DNA of 64,000 bases, taken from NCBI GenBank assembly GCA_029974595.1, contig JARKRC010000027.1, forward strand, positions 124,001-188,000, read 5' to 3'. Shown piece after piece: positions 51,361-59,965 of this stretch; positions within the stretch are counted from its first letter, which is position 1; each line of letters opens with the position of its first letter. The notes beneath the pieces are model-generated. The model worked only from the letters and a program-made list of their open reading frames with translations. It ran no database searches and was not told the DNA's origin. Made by a program: the position numbers and the translations under genes. The DNA comes from Ereboglobus sp. (GTDB lineage: Bacteria; Verrucomicrobiota; Verrucomicrobiia; Opitutales; Opitutaceae).

Positions 51361-52875
51361 ATGCCTATCGCACACATTCCTCTCGGCCGGCGCATCCCGG
51401 ATTCGCTTCACGGCGTTTCCGTCAGTCTGCCCACGATGCGCGATGTGATCGGATACGAGGAGCGCGACCCGGCGATCGTGCGGCACATCACCTCGGGATA
51501 TCCGCGGTTTGTGCAGCATCCGTTGCTGCGGCAGGCGGCGGAGCACATGGCGCGCGCGCTGAAGCTGGACGGGTGGCAGATATGGACGACGTCGTCGATC
51601 CGCGCGGCGGAGGAATTGCGCCGCTGGCTCGCGCCCGCGACGGCAAAGGTGGTCGCGCACGAACGGCTGACGGGCGTGGCGTTCCCGGCGGGCGACGAGA
51701 TTTTTTTCCGGGCAAAAACATTCCTGCAACACACGGGAGGGCAGCTGTCGTCGCGCGAGGCGGAGGACTATCTGGTGCGCAACGGCGCGCTGGCCTCGGC
51801 GGAGCCTGAGCCGGCGTTCGACGGCTACGCGCCGGGACGCGTGAAGGGCGCCGTGGCGCGCGCGTTCGGCCACGAATGGAGCGACGACGTCTTTCTGGCG
51901 AACAGCGGAATGAACGCCGTGTATGCGGCGTTCCGCGCGGCGGACGCGGCGCAGCAGGCGCGCGGGCGGACGCGCTGGGTGCAGCTCGGCTGGCTGTATC
52001 TGGACACAATCGCGATTTTGCGAAAGTTCACCGCCCGCCCGGAGCGCGATCATCATTTCGTCGCGGAACCGGCGTCGGACGCGGGACTGGCGTCACTGCG
52101 CGCGTATTTTGAAAAACACGGCGGTGAGATCGCCGGCGTCATCACCGAAGCGCCCACAAATCCGCTGATCGAAACGCCGGACATGGCGGCGGTGGCTGCG
52201 CTTTGCCGCGCGCACGGGGCGATTTTTATCGCGGACCCGACCGTGGCGTCGCCGCTCAACATCGACATATTTCCGCACGCCGACGTGGCGGTGAACAGCC
52301 TCACAAAATACGCGGCAAGCTGCGGCGATGTGATCGCGGGCGCGGTCGTGGTGAATCCGCATTCGGAGTGGGCGGGCATGTTCCGCGCGAGCCTGCCGGG
52401 GCATCTGGAGCCGCTTTACTCGCGCGACCTCACGCGGCTGGCCTCGCAGATCGGCGACTACTCCGCAGTGATGGGGCAAATCAACCGGAACACGCTGGCC
52501 GTGGTGGAGTTTTTGCAGACGCATCCGGCAGTGGATCGCATTTTCTGGTCGATGCAGCCGGGACGCAGCCGGGATAATTATCTCGCGCTGGCACGGCATC
52601 CGAACGCGGTGGGCAGCATGCTTTCGTTCACATTGAAAGACAAGCCGCTGGCGTGGTTTTATGATCGCGCGCGACTGGCAAAGGGACCGAGCTTCGGCAT
52701 GAAGACATCGCTGCTCTCGCCGTTTTTATACATGTCGCATTTCGACATGGTCATGACGTGCGCCGGCCGCGAGAAGCTCAACGCGATTGGCGTGCCCCCG
52801 GATGTGCTGCGCCTTTCGGTCGGATGCGAACCGGCGGCGGAAATCATCGACGCGCTGGCCGAGGCGTTGAGGTGA
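51361..52875 (+). CDS. Fungal-type cystathionine gamma-synthase-like PLP enzyme
   Basis: A 504-residue protein. The C-terminal 350 residues are a Cys/Met-metabolism PLP domain: NSGMNAVYAAFRA, VITEAPTNPLIETPD, the PLP Lys in VNSLTKYAASCGDVIAGAVV, and RLSVGCEP near the end. The first 150 residues carry HGVSVSLPTMRDVIGYEE and SGYPRFVQHP. These resemble the N-terminal extension of fungal cystathionine gamma-synthases (STR2/MET7 type) rather than the short bacterial MetB. It probably acts in trans-sulfuration or methionine synthesis. The start at 51361 has gcatc before it. No partner gene is adjacent. Confidence 0.82.
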   Translation: MPIAHIPLGRRIPDSLHGVSVSLPTMRDVIGYEERDPAIVRHITSGYPRFVQHPLLRQAAEHMARALKLDGWQIWTTSSIRAAEELRRWLAPATAKVVAHERLTGVAFPAGDEIFFRAKTFLQHTGGQLSSREAEDYLVRNGALASAEPEPAFDGYAPGRVKGAVARAFGHEWSDDVFLANSGMNAVYAAFRAADAAQQARGRTRWVQLGWLYLDTIAILRKFTARPERDHHFVAEPASDAGLASLRAYFEKHGGEIAGVITEAPTNPLIETPDMAAVAALCRAHGAIFIADPTVASPLNIDIFPHADVAVNSLTKYAASCGDVIAGAVVVNPHSEWAGMFRASLPGHLEPLYSRDLTRLASQIGDYSAVMGQINRNTLAVVEFLQTHPAVDRIFWSMQPGRSRDNYLALARHPNAVGSMLSFTLKDKPLAWFYDRARLAKGPSFGMKTSLLSPFLYMSHFDMVMTCAGREKLNAIGVPPDVLRLSVGCEPAAEIIDALAEALR

Positions 52876-52902
52876 AACGAGGCCGCCGGGCGGCTGCGAT
52901 TT

Positions 52903-54849
52903 CTACTTCGCCGGAGCGGGCGGGCCGGGATCGCGCGGACCGTAGGTAATGGCGTGGAGCGCGTCGATCAACGGCTGCTCGGCCTCGAAGATCACGCGGT
53001 ATTGCGGCGAGCCGATGTATTGCGTGGTGCCCCCGGAACGGGTGGCAATGAAGAGGTCAATTTTGTCGGTGCGGGCCGCCGCGCCGCCGCTGAGCGCGAT
53101 GGTGACTTCGAGCTGGTAAGCCCAGGTACGCTCCTCGCCGCCGATGTAGATGGTGTTCGCGAAGTCGTCGGAGACGAATTGTTTGACGCGAAGCGCGCGG
53201 AGTTGTGCGGCGAGCGCCTCGATCGAGGCGCGCCCCGCGGCGTCGGCTGCGAGCGGAAACGCGGCATCGAGGAGCACATTGCGACTGCCGAGATCGGTGA
53301 GCTTCAAGGCTGAGATTTGTGCGCCGGCGGGGAGTTCGCGGAGGAGGTGGTCGCGATACGCGAGCGGACTCGCGGGGATGTCGTCGAGGACATCGGGGGA
53401 AACGAGGTAAATGTAATTTTGATTGGTGACGCGGGCGTAGGTTTTCCGGTCGGTGCCGGAGCCGATCTGGAGCGTGATTGCGGGCGGCGGGATCGCGGAG
53501 CCGGACGCGGAAGCCGGTGCGGCAAAGCTGAGAGTGACCTCCCGGGCGGGACGCGTGGTGAAGCCGTAGTTTTCTTTTTCGGCATCGGAGGGCGCGTCGT
53601 TGACGAAGCCTTTTTCCTCGGTGTTGTCCTGAAGGACTTTGAGGCTGGCGAGCGTGTCGATGAGGCGGACGACGGCCTCATGGTCGGCGGCGGTGATTTG
53701 CGGGCCGTGATCGGCGGAGCGGCGGATGATCTGCCAGGGGGCGTTTTCGGGATTTCCGGTGGTTTCCAATCGCTGGAGGATGACCTCGCTTTGCTGCGCG
53801 GCGTTGATGGTGATGGAGGTGAGGGCGGCGCGGTTGAAATCGAGGATGACACGGTCGCGGAGATCCTGTTGCGCATCCCGAAGCGTTTTGACGAGGGCGT
53901 CGGGGATGAGGACGGTGAAGTAGGCTTTGCGTCCGTCGAGTTGCGCATAATAATCGGAAGCGGCGTCGGTGGATGCCGGTGCGGCGGCTGGCGCGCCGGG
54001 AACGCGGGCGCCGATGAGGAGGGTTTCGGTGCGGTTGTTGCCCTCGATGGTCACGCGAAGGGCGGGCGCGGCAAGGCTGTCGCGCGCAGGCGCGGAGGCG
54101 TCGGGTGTGTCGAGAAAGCGACCAACGCGCAGGCGGCGAAGGTCGTTGAGGGCGAGTTCGGTGTCGGTTTTGTTGGCGCGGGCCTGAATGGGCGCTTCGA
54201 GCGCCCAGCGATCGTTATCGCGGCGAACCCGGACGCGCGAACCGCCGGTGGGCTCGATGTTGAGGGAGCGGGCCTCGAAGACGTCGATCGAAAAGAGCGT
54301 ATCGGCGCGCAGCGTGTCGAGCGCGACGTTGAGGCTTTCGGCGAGAGAGCGGAGGACGACATGGACGCGCTGGCCGTCGGGCGAGAGGATGTAGAGGCGG
54401 TTGCCGACCTTGGTCGGCGCGCCGATTTTCAAGGTAATGGCGCGCGCAGGCACGCCAGGGAGCGCGGCGGGGGTGAAGGTGAGGATGCGCCTGGGTTTTT
54501 CGAGGCCGTAGTCGTCGAGGGTCTGGCCGTTGGCGACGAGGTCTTTGACGGTGAAACTGGTTTCGGAATGGAGGCGCTGGAGGTCGGCGATGATCGGGCG
54601 GACGGCATAGGGGCTGGCGGGCCATTCGACGGGCGAGGTGATGATCCAGCTGTCGCCGCGGCGAGCGAGCTGGATGGCGGAGTCGGGGCGGTCGGGATCC
54701 TCGATGGCGATGGTCTGGATGTTCGAAGCTTCGGCGCCGAGAATCGTCGTGGCCTCAAGCGGATCGACGCTGGGCGGCCGCACGTAGAAAATGTAATAGA
54801 AAAGCCCGACGTTGAGCAGAAGGAGGGCGATGGTGACTTTGGTGCGCAT
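52903..54849 (-). CDS. DUF4340-containing protein of the Gld-like ABC operon
   Basis: A 648-residue protein with one N-terminal membrane anchor (VTIALLLLNVGLFYYIFYV), then repeated beta-rich domains such as SIDVFEARSLNIEPTGG and VGNRLYILSPDGQRVHV. A C-terminal block holds TLQIGSGTDRKTYARV and YLVSPDVLDDI. DUF4340 proteins accompany Gld-type ABC transporters (GldA/F/G) in bacteria and archaea, most likely as periplasmic accessory parts. It is the last gene of the operon, starting 31 nt after the GldG-like gene. An Ala/Pro-rich tail (GPRDPGPPAPAK) ends it. No enzymatic motif is seen. Confidence 0.82.
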   Translation of the reverse strand: MRTKVTIALLLLNVGLFYYIFYVRPPSVDPLEATTILGAEASNIQTIAIEDPDRPDSAIQLARRGDSWIITSPVEWPASPYAVRPIIADLQRLHSETSFTVKDLVANGQTLDDYGLEKPRRILTFTPAALPGVPARAITLKIGAPTKVGNRLYILSPDGQRVHVVLRSLAESLNVALDTLRADTLFSIDVFEARSLNIEPTGGSRVRVRRDNDRWALEAPIQARANKTDTELALNDLRRLRVGRFLDTPDASAPARDSLAAPALRVTIEGNNRTETLLIGARVPGAPAAAPASTDAASDYYAQLDGRKAYFTVLIPDALVKTLRDAQQDLRDRVILDFNRAALTSITINAAQQSEVILQRLETTGNPENAPWQIIRRSADHGPQITAADHEAVVRLIDTLASLKVLQDNTEEKGFVNDAPSDAEKENYGFTTRPAREVTLSFAAPASASGSAIPPPAITLQIGSGTDRKTYARVTNQNYIYLVSPDVLDDIPASPLAYRDHLLRELPAGAQISALKLTDLGSRNVLLDAAFPLAADAAGRASIEALAAQLRALRVKQFVSDDFANTIYIGGEERTWAYQLEVTIALSGGAAARTDKIDLFIATRSGGTTQYIGSPQYRVIFEAEQPLIDALHAITYGPRDPGPPAPAK

Positions 54850-54880
54850 GGCGTGAGTGGTTCGGAGCGGGTTTCGGGTT

Positions 54881-56392
54881 TTATCTTCTGCGCGTCCAGT
54901 AAACAATGAGACCCAGGAGGGCAAAGGCTCCGGGAACGGCGAATATGAGGATGTAGCGAAGGCGCGAGAGCTGGCCCTGGCCGAGGGCGAGCTGGAACTT
55001 TTCGATGGGACGCGCCGGAATATTGTCCTCCGTGCCGCCCGTGCCAAGCCAGTTGAGGGTGGAGAAAAAGATGGTGCTGTTGGCGCGCGCGCCAAGGCGG
55101 CCGTTGGCGATGAAATCCGAGCAGCCAAAGGCGGCGAGGCGTCCGACGGGAATGCTGAAGGGCAGGTCGTTTTTCGCGGTGATGCGCTCGGCAACGGTGA
55201 CGACGGCCAGCGGGCCGGGAAGATCGGCGCCGGCGTCGTAACGCAAACGCTGGCCGCGCCGGATGGAACGGTAGGAAACCTCGCCCCAGGAGGTCGGCGA
55301 GGTGAGCACGAGCGGGGTTATGGAAAGGCCGGGGTCGGTGGCGCGCGAGGGCGCGGGACGCACGGAGCGGGTGGCGCCGAATTTGAGCGCGAGGTGATTG
55401 TCGGCGAGGGTTTGGGTGATGTAGTGCTGGTTGTTCGTGGTGAGGATGAGGTCGTCGTTCACGTCGCGTTGGCTGGAACCGGGAACGTCCAACATCCAGT
55501 TGTTGTCTGCCACGATGCCCCACTCGCGCAAGAGGTCTTCCAAGCCGGTGGGCGCGGTGCCGGGCGCGGTGAAGAGCATGAGGCGTCCGGCGCGCGCGGT
55601 CATGTAGCGGCGGAGGATTTCCTCCTCGTAGGCCTCGTAGGGATTTTGCGCGCCGGCGGAAATGATGAGCGTCGCATCGGCGGGGATTTCACGGGCGCGA
55701 GAAAGGTCGAGGACGCCGAGATCGTAGTTGCGGGCGCGGAGGGCGTCGCGGATTTCGGAGAGTCCGCGCTGCGGATCGACGCTGTGGGGATCCATTTCGC
55801 CGTGGCCGGTGAGGAAATAGATTTTTTTCTTCACGGGACTGGCGACGGTGAGGATGGCGCGGGTGAAGGCCTGCTCGCCGAGGAAGGCGACGCGCTGGTT
55901 GTCCTTGCGGCGGTAGAGTTCGTCGAGTGTGACCTCGCTGGGGCGGTCGCCGGCGAAGAAATGGATCGTGTTGGGTTTCAGGTTATCCCGCTCGGCGTCG
56001 CGGGGGCGTTGATAGACGTCGATGTAATCGATGCGAAGCGAGGCGTTGGCGTTCGTTTCGAGGGCGTAGGTGTATTCGCGGAGGAGGCCGGCGACGTCGT
56101 TGTTGATCTGGTCGAGGTCGGCGGGGGCGGTGTCGCCCGTGAGCGCCGCGTCCTTCGGAAACGTGACGACGACGCGGATCTGGATGGGCTGGTTGCGGCC
56201 AAGCTGCGCGAGATAGGCGCGCGTCTCGGCGGAAAGCGAGTGCTTGCGAAACTGCGTGATGTCGAAGCGCCACGCGTAGTGCAGCGCGAGGTAGTTGAGC
56301 CCGCCGAAAAACGCGACGAAGAGCAGCGCCTGCAAAACGAGGTTGGTGCTGCGGAGCCAGCGGGCGGCGCGGAAACTTTCGAAGATTTTCAT
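54881..56392 (-). CDS. GldG-like ABC transporter auxiliary protein
   Basis: A 503-residue membrane-anchored protein. It has an N-terminal helix (NLVLQALLFVAFFGGLNYLA), the GldG landmark FDITQFRKHSLSAETRAYLA at about residue 45, and a large extracytoplasmic part with KIYFLTGHGEMDP, ATLIISAGAQNPYEAYEEEI and RAGRLMLFTAPGTAP. The C-terminal helix YILIFAVPGAFALLGLIVYW precedes the stop TRRR. GldG/GldF/GldA form an ABC system required for gliding in Flavobacterium, but homologues are widespread in non-gliders. It starts 3 nt after the permease stop. Confidence 0.85.
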   Translation of the reverse strand: MKIFESFRAARWLRSTNLVLQALLFVAFFGGLNYLALHYAWRFDITQFRKHSLSAETRAYLAQLGRNQPIQIRVVVTFPKDAALTGDTAPADLDQINNDVAGLLREYTYALETNANASLRIDYIDVYQRPRDAERDNLKPNTIHFFAGDRPSEVTLDELYRRKDNQRVAFLGEQAFTRAILTVASPVKKKIYFLTGHGEMDPHSVDPQRGLSEIRDALRARNYDLGVLDLSRAREIPADATLIISAGAQNPYEAYEEEILRRYMTARAGRLMLFTAPGTAPTGLEDLLREWGIVADNNWMLDVPGSSQRDVNDDLILTTNNQHYITQTLADNHLALKFGATRSVRPAPSRATDPGLSITPLVLTSPTSWGEVSYRSIRRGQRLRYDAGADLPGPLAVVTVAERITAKNDLPFSIPVGRLAAFGCSDFIANGRLGARANSTIFFSTLNWLGTGGTEDNIPARPIEKFQLALGQGQLSRLRYILIFAVPGAFALLGLIVYWTRRR

Positions 56393-56395
56393 CGG

Positions 56396-57154
56396 TTAGC
56401 TGTGAAGGATTTTCGCCTCCAGGCCGAGTATGCTGAGGATGAGGGTGAGCGTCGCGCCGCTTGCATAGAAAAGAAGCTGGCGCGTGTCGATGATGCCGCG
56501 GCTGAAATCGTCGAGGTGCTGAAAAATCTGCGCGCGTTGCACGACGGACTTGAAGGGCGAGAGCGTTTCACTGCTGAGCAGGTCGGTGTCGGACACGAAA
56601 TTGAGCCCGAGGATGAGCGCAAGCAGCGTGAAGCAAAGAAAACCGGACACCGCCTGATTGCGCGAAAGCGAACTCGCGAAGATGCCGATGCCCACGAAAA
56701 AAAGGCCCGACACCGCGATGAAAAGATAACCGCCGATGAGCGGCCCGCGGTCAAAAAAACGCAAGTCGCCCGCGTATTTTTGGAGGATATAGAAAAAAAC
56801 CGCCGTCGAACCCCAGAGAAGAATATAGAGGAAATAAGCCGCGCCATATTTGCCGAGGACCACCTCGGCAGTGCTGACCGGCGAGGTGAGAAGCGTCTCG
56901 AGCGTGCCGTGGCGGCGTTCCTCCGAGATGCTTTTCATCGTGAGCAGCGGCACCATGAAAAGAACGGGCACCCAGAAAAGCCGGAAAAAAACCGTGGCAG
57001 GCGAGATTTCCTGAGGCGCGGCGCTGTAGGCGGTGACCAGATCGACAAAAATCGATCCCATGACCGCCAGAAAAAACACCCCCGCGATGTAGGTGCCGGG
57101 ATTTACCAGCAACATGCGGATTTCGTGACTGAGAATGGTGAAAAAGTGACGCAT
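56396..57154 (-). CDS. GldF-like ABC-2 permease
   Basis: A 252-residue permease with six hydrophobic segments: TYIAGVFFLAVMGSIFVDLV, FWVPVLFMVPLLTM, YFLYILLWGSTAVFFYIL, LIGGYLFIAVSGLFFVGIGI, GFLCFTLLALILGLNF and TLTLILSILGLEA. The cytoplasmic loop SISEERRHGTLETLLTSPVS is the ABC-2 coupling motif. The ATG at 57154 matches the family length; the frame is open to 57211 over repeat-derived codons. It is 189 nt downstream of the ATPase gene, with an inverted array between them. Confidence 0.87.
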   Translation of the reverse strand: MRHFFTILSHEIRMLLVNPGTYIAGVFFLAVMGSIFVDLVTAYSAAPQEISPATVFFRLFWVPVLFMVPLLTMKSISEERRHGTLETLLTSPVSTAEVVLGKYGAAYFLYILLWGSTAVFFYILQKYAGDLRFFDRGPLIGGYLFIAVSGLFFVGIGIFASSLSRNQAVSGFLCFTLLALILGLNFVSDTDLLSSETLSPFKSVVQRAQIFQHLDDFSRGIIDTRQLLFYASGATLTLILSILGLEAKILHS

Positions 57155-57163
57155 TGTGCGGAG

Positions 57164-57380
57164 AAATTCCAAATCCCGGCTACCAAATCCCAAAAAAATC
57201 CCAACGTCCAATGGACAAATCCCAAAGGGAGCAAACAGCGTGTCGGCGTGTGAATGGCGCGGGCATGTGACGGAAGAATATTAGAGCGCGGACGTTTTGT
57301 GTGAATGAATGTTTTTTGAAGTTTGGAGTTTGGGATTTGGAATTTATTTGGAATTTGGAGTTTGGGATTTGGAGTTTCGC
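57164..57380. repeat. Inverted array of 7-nt words (GGATTTG/GGAATTT family) between ABC genes
   Basis: Left side: aaattccaaatccc (57164-57177) and two further caaatccc copies. Right side: GAAGTTT, GGAGTTT, GGGATTT, GGAATTT, then GGAATTT, GGAGTTT, GGGATTT, GGAGTTT (57318-57376) in 7-nt register. The arms at 57164-57177 and 57332-57345 are perfect inverse copies. The end of the ATPase gene reads into this array, giving its tail NSKSQTPNSK. Confidence 0.88.
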
Positions 57381-58393
57381 CCCTTGGGCGCCTTCGGTGT
57401 ATCAATGATGTCGCGGCTGCGGCGGGTCGCGACAAGAAAGACATCCTCAAGCGTGGGATGCTCGCGCACGAGACCGCGCAGGCGGAAACGCGCATCCGCG
57501 CCGAGCGAACGCATGAGTTGCTCGCCGATGGGATCGTCGCGGTCGGTGGTGAGATAAAGCGCGCGGAAGCCGTCGGCGTCGGGCGCGTTGGTCTCGCTGA
57601 TTTTCAGGGTGGGCTCGACGGCAGTGAGCGCGGAGGAAAGCAAGTCGAGGTCGCCGGAGATTTCGAGTTTGTAAACCGAGTGACCGATGATGTCGCGCCG
57701 CAACTCGGCGGGCGTGCCCATTGTGACGACGCGGCCCTGGTTGATGATGAGCACGCGGTCGCAGGTGACTTCGATTTCGGGAAGGATGTGCGAGGAAATG
57801 ATAACCGACATGCGCCCGCGAAGGCTCGCGATGAGGTCGCGCACGAGCTGGATTTGGTGCGGGTCGAGCCCGATGGTCGGCTCGTCCATGATGATCACGG
57901 GCGGCTCGGAAAGGATAGCCTCGGCAATGCCCACGCGCTGGCGAAAGCCCTTGGAAAGTTTGCCGATGATGCGGTGCCGCTCGCGTCCGAGATCGCAAAG
58001 CTCCATCACCTCGGCGATGCGCGAGGTGAGTTTGCGGCGGCGGAGCTCCTTGAGGCGTCCGCGGTAATGCAAGTATTCGGAAACGCGCATGTCCTCGGGC
58101 AACGGATTGTTTTCGGGCATGTAACCGATGAGGCGCTTGACCTCCTCGGGATGCGTGGCGACGGGAATATCGCAAACCCTGGCTGCCCCCGAAGTCGCGG
58201 GAAGGTAGCCGGTAAGGATGCGCATGGTGGTGGATTTTCCCGCGCCGTTGGGCCCGAGAAAACCGAGGATTTCGCCGCGCCGCACGGTGAAGCTGACATT
58301 GTTGACAGCCAGAAAGCCCGCGTAGGATTTGACGAGGTTTTGCACCTCGATGGCGGGCGAAGTCGGGACGGTCTGCGTGGAATCGTCTGGCAT
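57344..58393 (-). CDS. GldA-like ABC transporter ATP-binding protein
   Basis: A 349-residue ATPase with Walker A GPNGAGKST near residue 49, Q-loop GYMPENNPLP, signature LSKGFRQRVGIAEAIL, Walker B VIIMDEPTIGLDP, and the switch His in VIISSHILPEI. A C-terminal extension (residues 245-340) with RDDPIGEQLMRSLGAD is typical of GldA/CcmA-like export ATPases. The last about 13 residues (KGRNSKSQTPNSK) are encoded by the inverted repeat array, so the original stop was probably earlier. It is the first gene of the operon that continues with the permease, the GldG-like and DUF4340 proteins. Confidence 0.9.
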   Translation of the reverse strand: MPDDSTQTVPTSPAIEVQNLVKSYAGFLAVNNVSFTVRRGEILGFLGPNGAGKSTTMRILTGYLPATSGAARVCDIPVATHPEEVKRLIGYMPENNPLPEDMRVSEYLHYRGRLKELRRRKLTSRIAEVMELCDLGRERHRIIGKLSKGFRQRVGIAEAILSEPPVIIMDEPTIGLDPHQIQLVRDLIASLRGRMSVIISSHILPEIEVTCDRVLIINQGRVVTMGTPAELRRDIIGHSVYKLEISGDLDLLSSALTAVEPTLKISETNAPDADGFRALYLTTDRDDPIGEQLMRSLGADARFRLRGLVREHPTLEDVFLVATRRSRDIIDTPKAPKGRNSKSQTPNSK

Positions 58394-58570
58394 GTTACGT
58401 GCGTGTGTTGCGAGTGCGATGGCGTGTGACAGACATCAATGCACGCTTTCCGTGCCACTTGCAAAGCACGGAAATTGGCAGGGGAATCCGTCCGGTTGCC
58501 CGGATGTTTTTTGGCATTCCTAATCACGCTTTTTCCAATTTGGTCTTGCATAAAGCTCGAATCATAGAAA

Positions 58571-58595
58571 AATTGGTCTTCATGAAAGACCAATT
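58571..58595 (+). promoter_or_regulatory. 10-bp hairpin enclosing the start codon of the DUF4143 ATPase gene
   Basis: aattggtctt (58571-58580) and aagaccaatt (58586-58595) are perfect complements with a 5-nt loop, and the ATG (58582) lies in the loop. The word ttggtctt also occurs 31 nt upstream (58541-58548). It could be a translational switch or an operator overlapping the start. Confidence 0.55.
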
Positions 58596-59919
58596 TACCG
58601 ATGTGGTGAGTGAAAAACTTGCCGACGCAGTTGAGATGGAGCTTCCCGCGGGCATACGACGCGAGCAAACCTTGCCCGATGTGCCGGGGAAGGCTCACGC
58701 AATCACGGGCATGAGGCGCGCGGGCAAGACGTTTTATTTGTTTCAGTGTCTTCGGGATGCGCTGGCGGAAGGTGTCGCCCGCGAGCGACTCGTTTATTTC
58801 AATTTTGAGGATGAGAGGCTCGGCACGCCGGAGACGGCGCAGCTTTCGCAAATCGTGGAATCGTATTACCGGCGCTTCCCGGACTTTCGGCGGAAGGAAG
58901 AGGTATTTTTCTGTTTTGATGAAATTCAGGTTGTCCCGGGATGGGAGCGTTTTACGCGACGTTTGATGGATTCCGAAAAGGTTCGCATTTTCCTGAGCGG
59001 GTCGTCCGCGAAGATGTTGAGCCGCGAGGTCGCCACGAGCATGCGCGGGCGGGCGATGGAAACGGTAATCACACCGTTTAGTTTTCGGGAATTTGCGACG
59101 GCGCGCCAAGTGGCGGTGCCTAATGGCGATGAGACGCCGTCCGCGCGCGCGCGTTCGTTGCTCCAGAAGACGCTGGACGACTATCTGCTCTTCGGCGGGT
59201 TCCCCGAGGCGGTGCGTGTCGCGGCGGAACGGGACAGGGTCGGCTTGCTGCAAGGCTATGTGGAAAGCGTGCTGTTTCGCGATGTCGCCGAGCGGCACGC
59301 GGTCGGCAACATAGTGGCGTTGCGTGCATTCGCGAGGCAGCTTTTGCGCAACCCGGCGCGCGAATTCAGCGTGAGCAAAATCGCCGCCGATTTCGCCTCG
59401 CGCGGCATCGCTGTGTCCAAGGAAACATTGCTGGCGTTTCTTGATTATTTTGAGGATGCGTTTCTGGTTTCCCCGGTCGCGATTTTCTCGCGTTCCGAAC
59501 GCCGGCGCCAGGTCAATCCGCGAAAGTTGTATCTCGCCGACCACAGTCTGGCGTCCGCTTTTAGTCCGGCTGCCGGCCTCGATCGCGGACGACTGTTGGA
59601 AAACATGGTCGCGTGCGAACTGGCGCGCAAAACGCGCGAACTCGCCTATATCAAGACGGCGAGCGGGCGGGAGGTGGATTTCATCGCCACGGCCTTTGAT
59701 GGCAGCCGGCATTTGATACAAGTGGCGTCCGATATTTCCTCGCGGCAAACATGGGAGCGTGAAGTCAAGGCGTTGATCGAGGCGCGGGAGGAGGCGCGGG
59801 ACGCAACGCTCTGGCTGCTTTGTGAAACCATGCCGCCGCCGGATTTTGAAATGCCTGAAAAAACGAACGTGGTTCCGCTTTATCAATGGTTTTGCCGGAA
59901 GGAATTGAAAGGCTATTAG
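58582..59919 (+). CDS. AAA-like ATPase with DUF4143 domain
   Basis: A 445-residue protein. The ATPase domain has Walker A ITGMRRAGKTFYLFQ near residue 45, the acidic strand CFDEIQVVPGWERF, and sensor-type FLSGSSAKMLSREVATSMRG. The C-terminal DUF4143 part has GGFPEAVRV, LYLADHSLASAFSP, LLENMVACELARKT and the nuclease-like end GREVDFIA. Such proteins are common in bacteria and archaea and are associated with mobile or defence contexts, but their function is not established. The ATG at 58582 is chosen since the upstream frame (to 58399) is not protein-like. The start lies inside a hairpin. Confidence 0.85.
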   Translation: MKDQFTDVVSEKLADAVEMELPAGIRREQTLPDVPGKAHAITGMRRAGKTFYLFQCLRDALAEGVARERLVYFNFEDERLGTPETAQLSQIVESYYRRFPDFRRKEEVFFCFDEIQVVPGWERFTRRLMDSEKVRIFLSGSSAKMLSREVATSMRGRAMETVITPFSFREFATARQVAVPNGDETPSARARSLLQKTLDDYLLFGGFPEAVRVAAERDRVGLLQGYVESVLFRDVAERHAVGNIVALRAFARQLLRNPAREFSVSKIAADFASRGIAVSKETLLAFLDYFEDAFLVSPVAIFSRSERRRQVNPRKLYLADHSLASAFSPAAGLDRGRLLENMVACELARKTRELAYIKTASGREVDFIATAFDGSRHLIQVASDISSRQTWEREVKALIEAREEARDATLWLLCETMPPPDFEMPEKTNVVPLYQWFCRKELKGY

Positions 59920-59965
59920 CCGTGCTGGATTTTAGTGTTTGCTCACATGGGAGAGCAGGTCTGCG

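Noticed and set aside
58006-59886. 626-codon minus-strand frame opposite the DUF4143 ATPase gene and the GldA-like gene
   Set aside because: Its C-terminal part is an out-of-frame read of the GldA-like gene and the rest is antisense to a clear ATPase.
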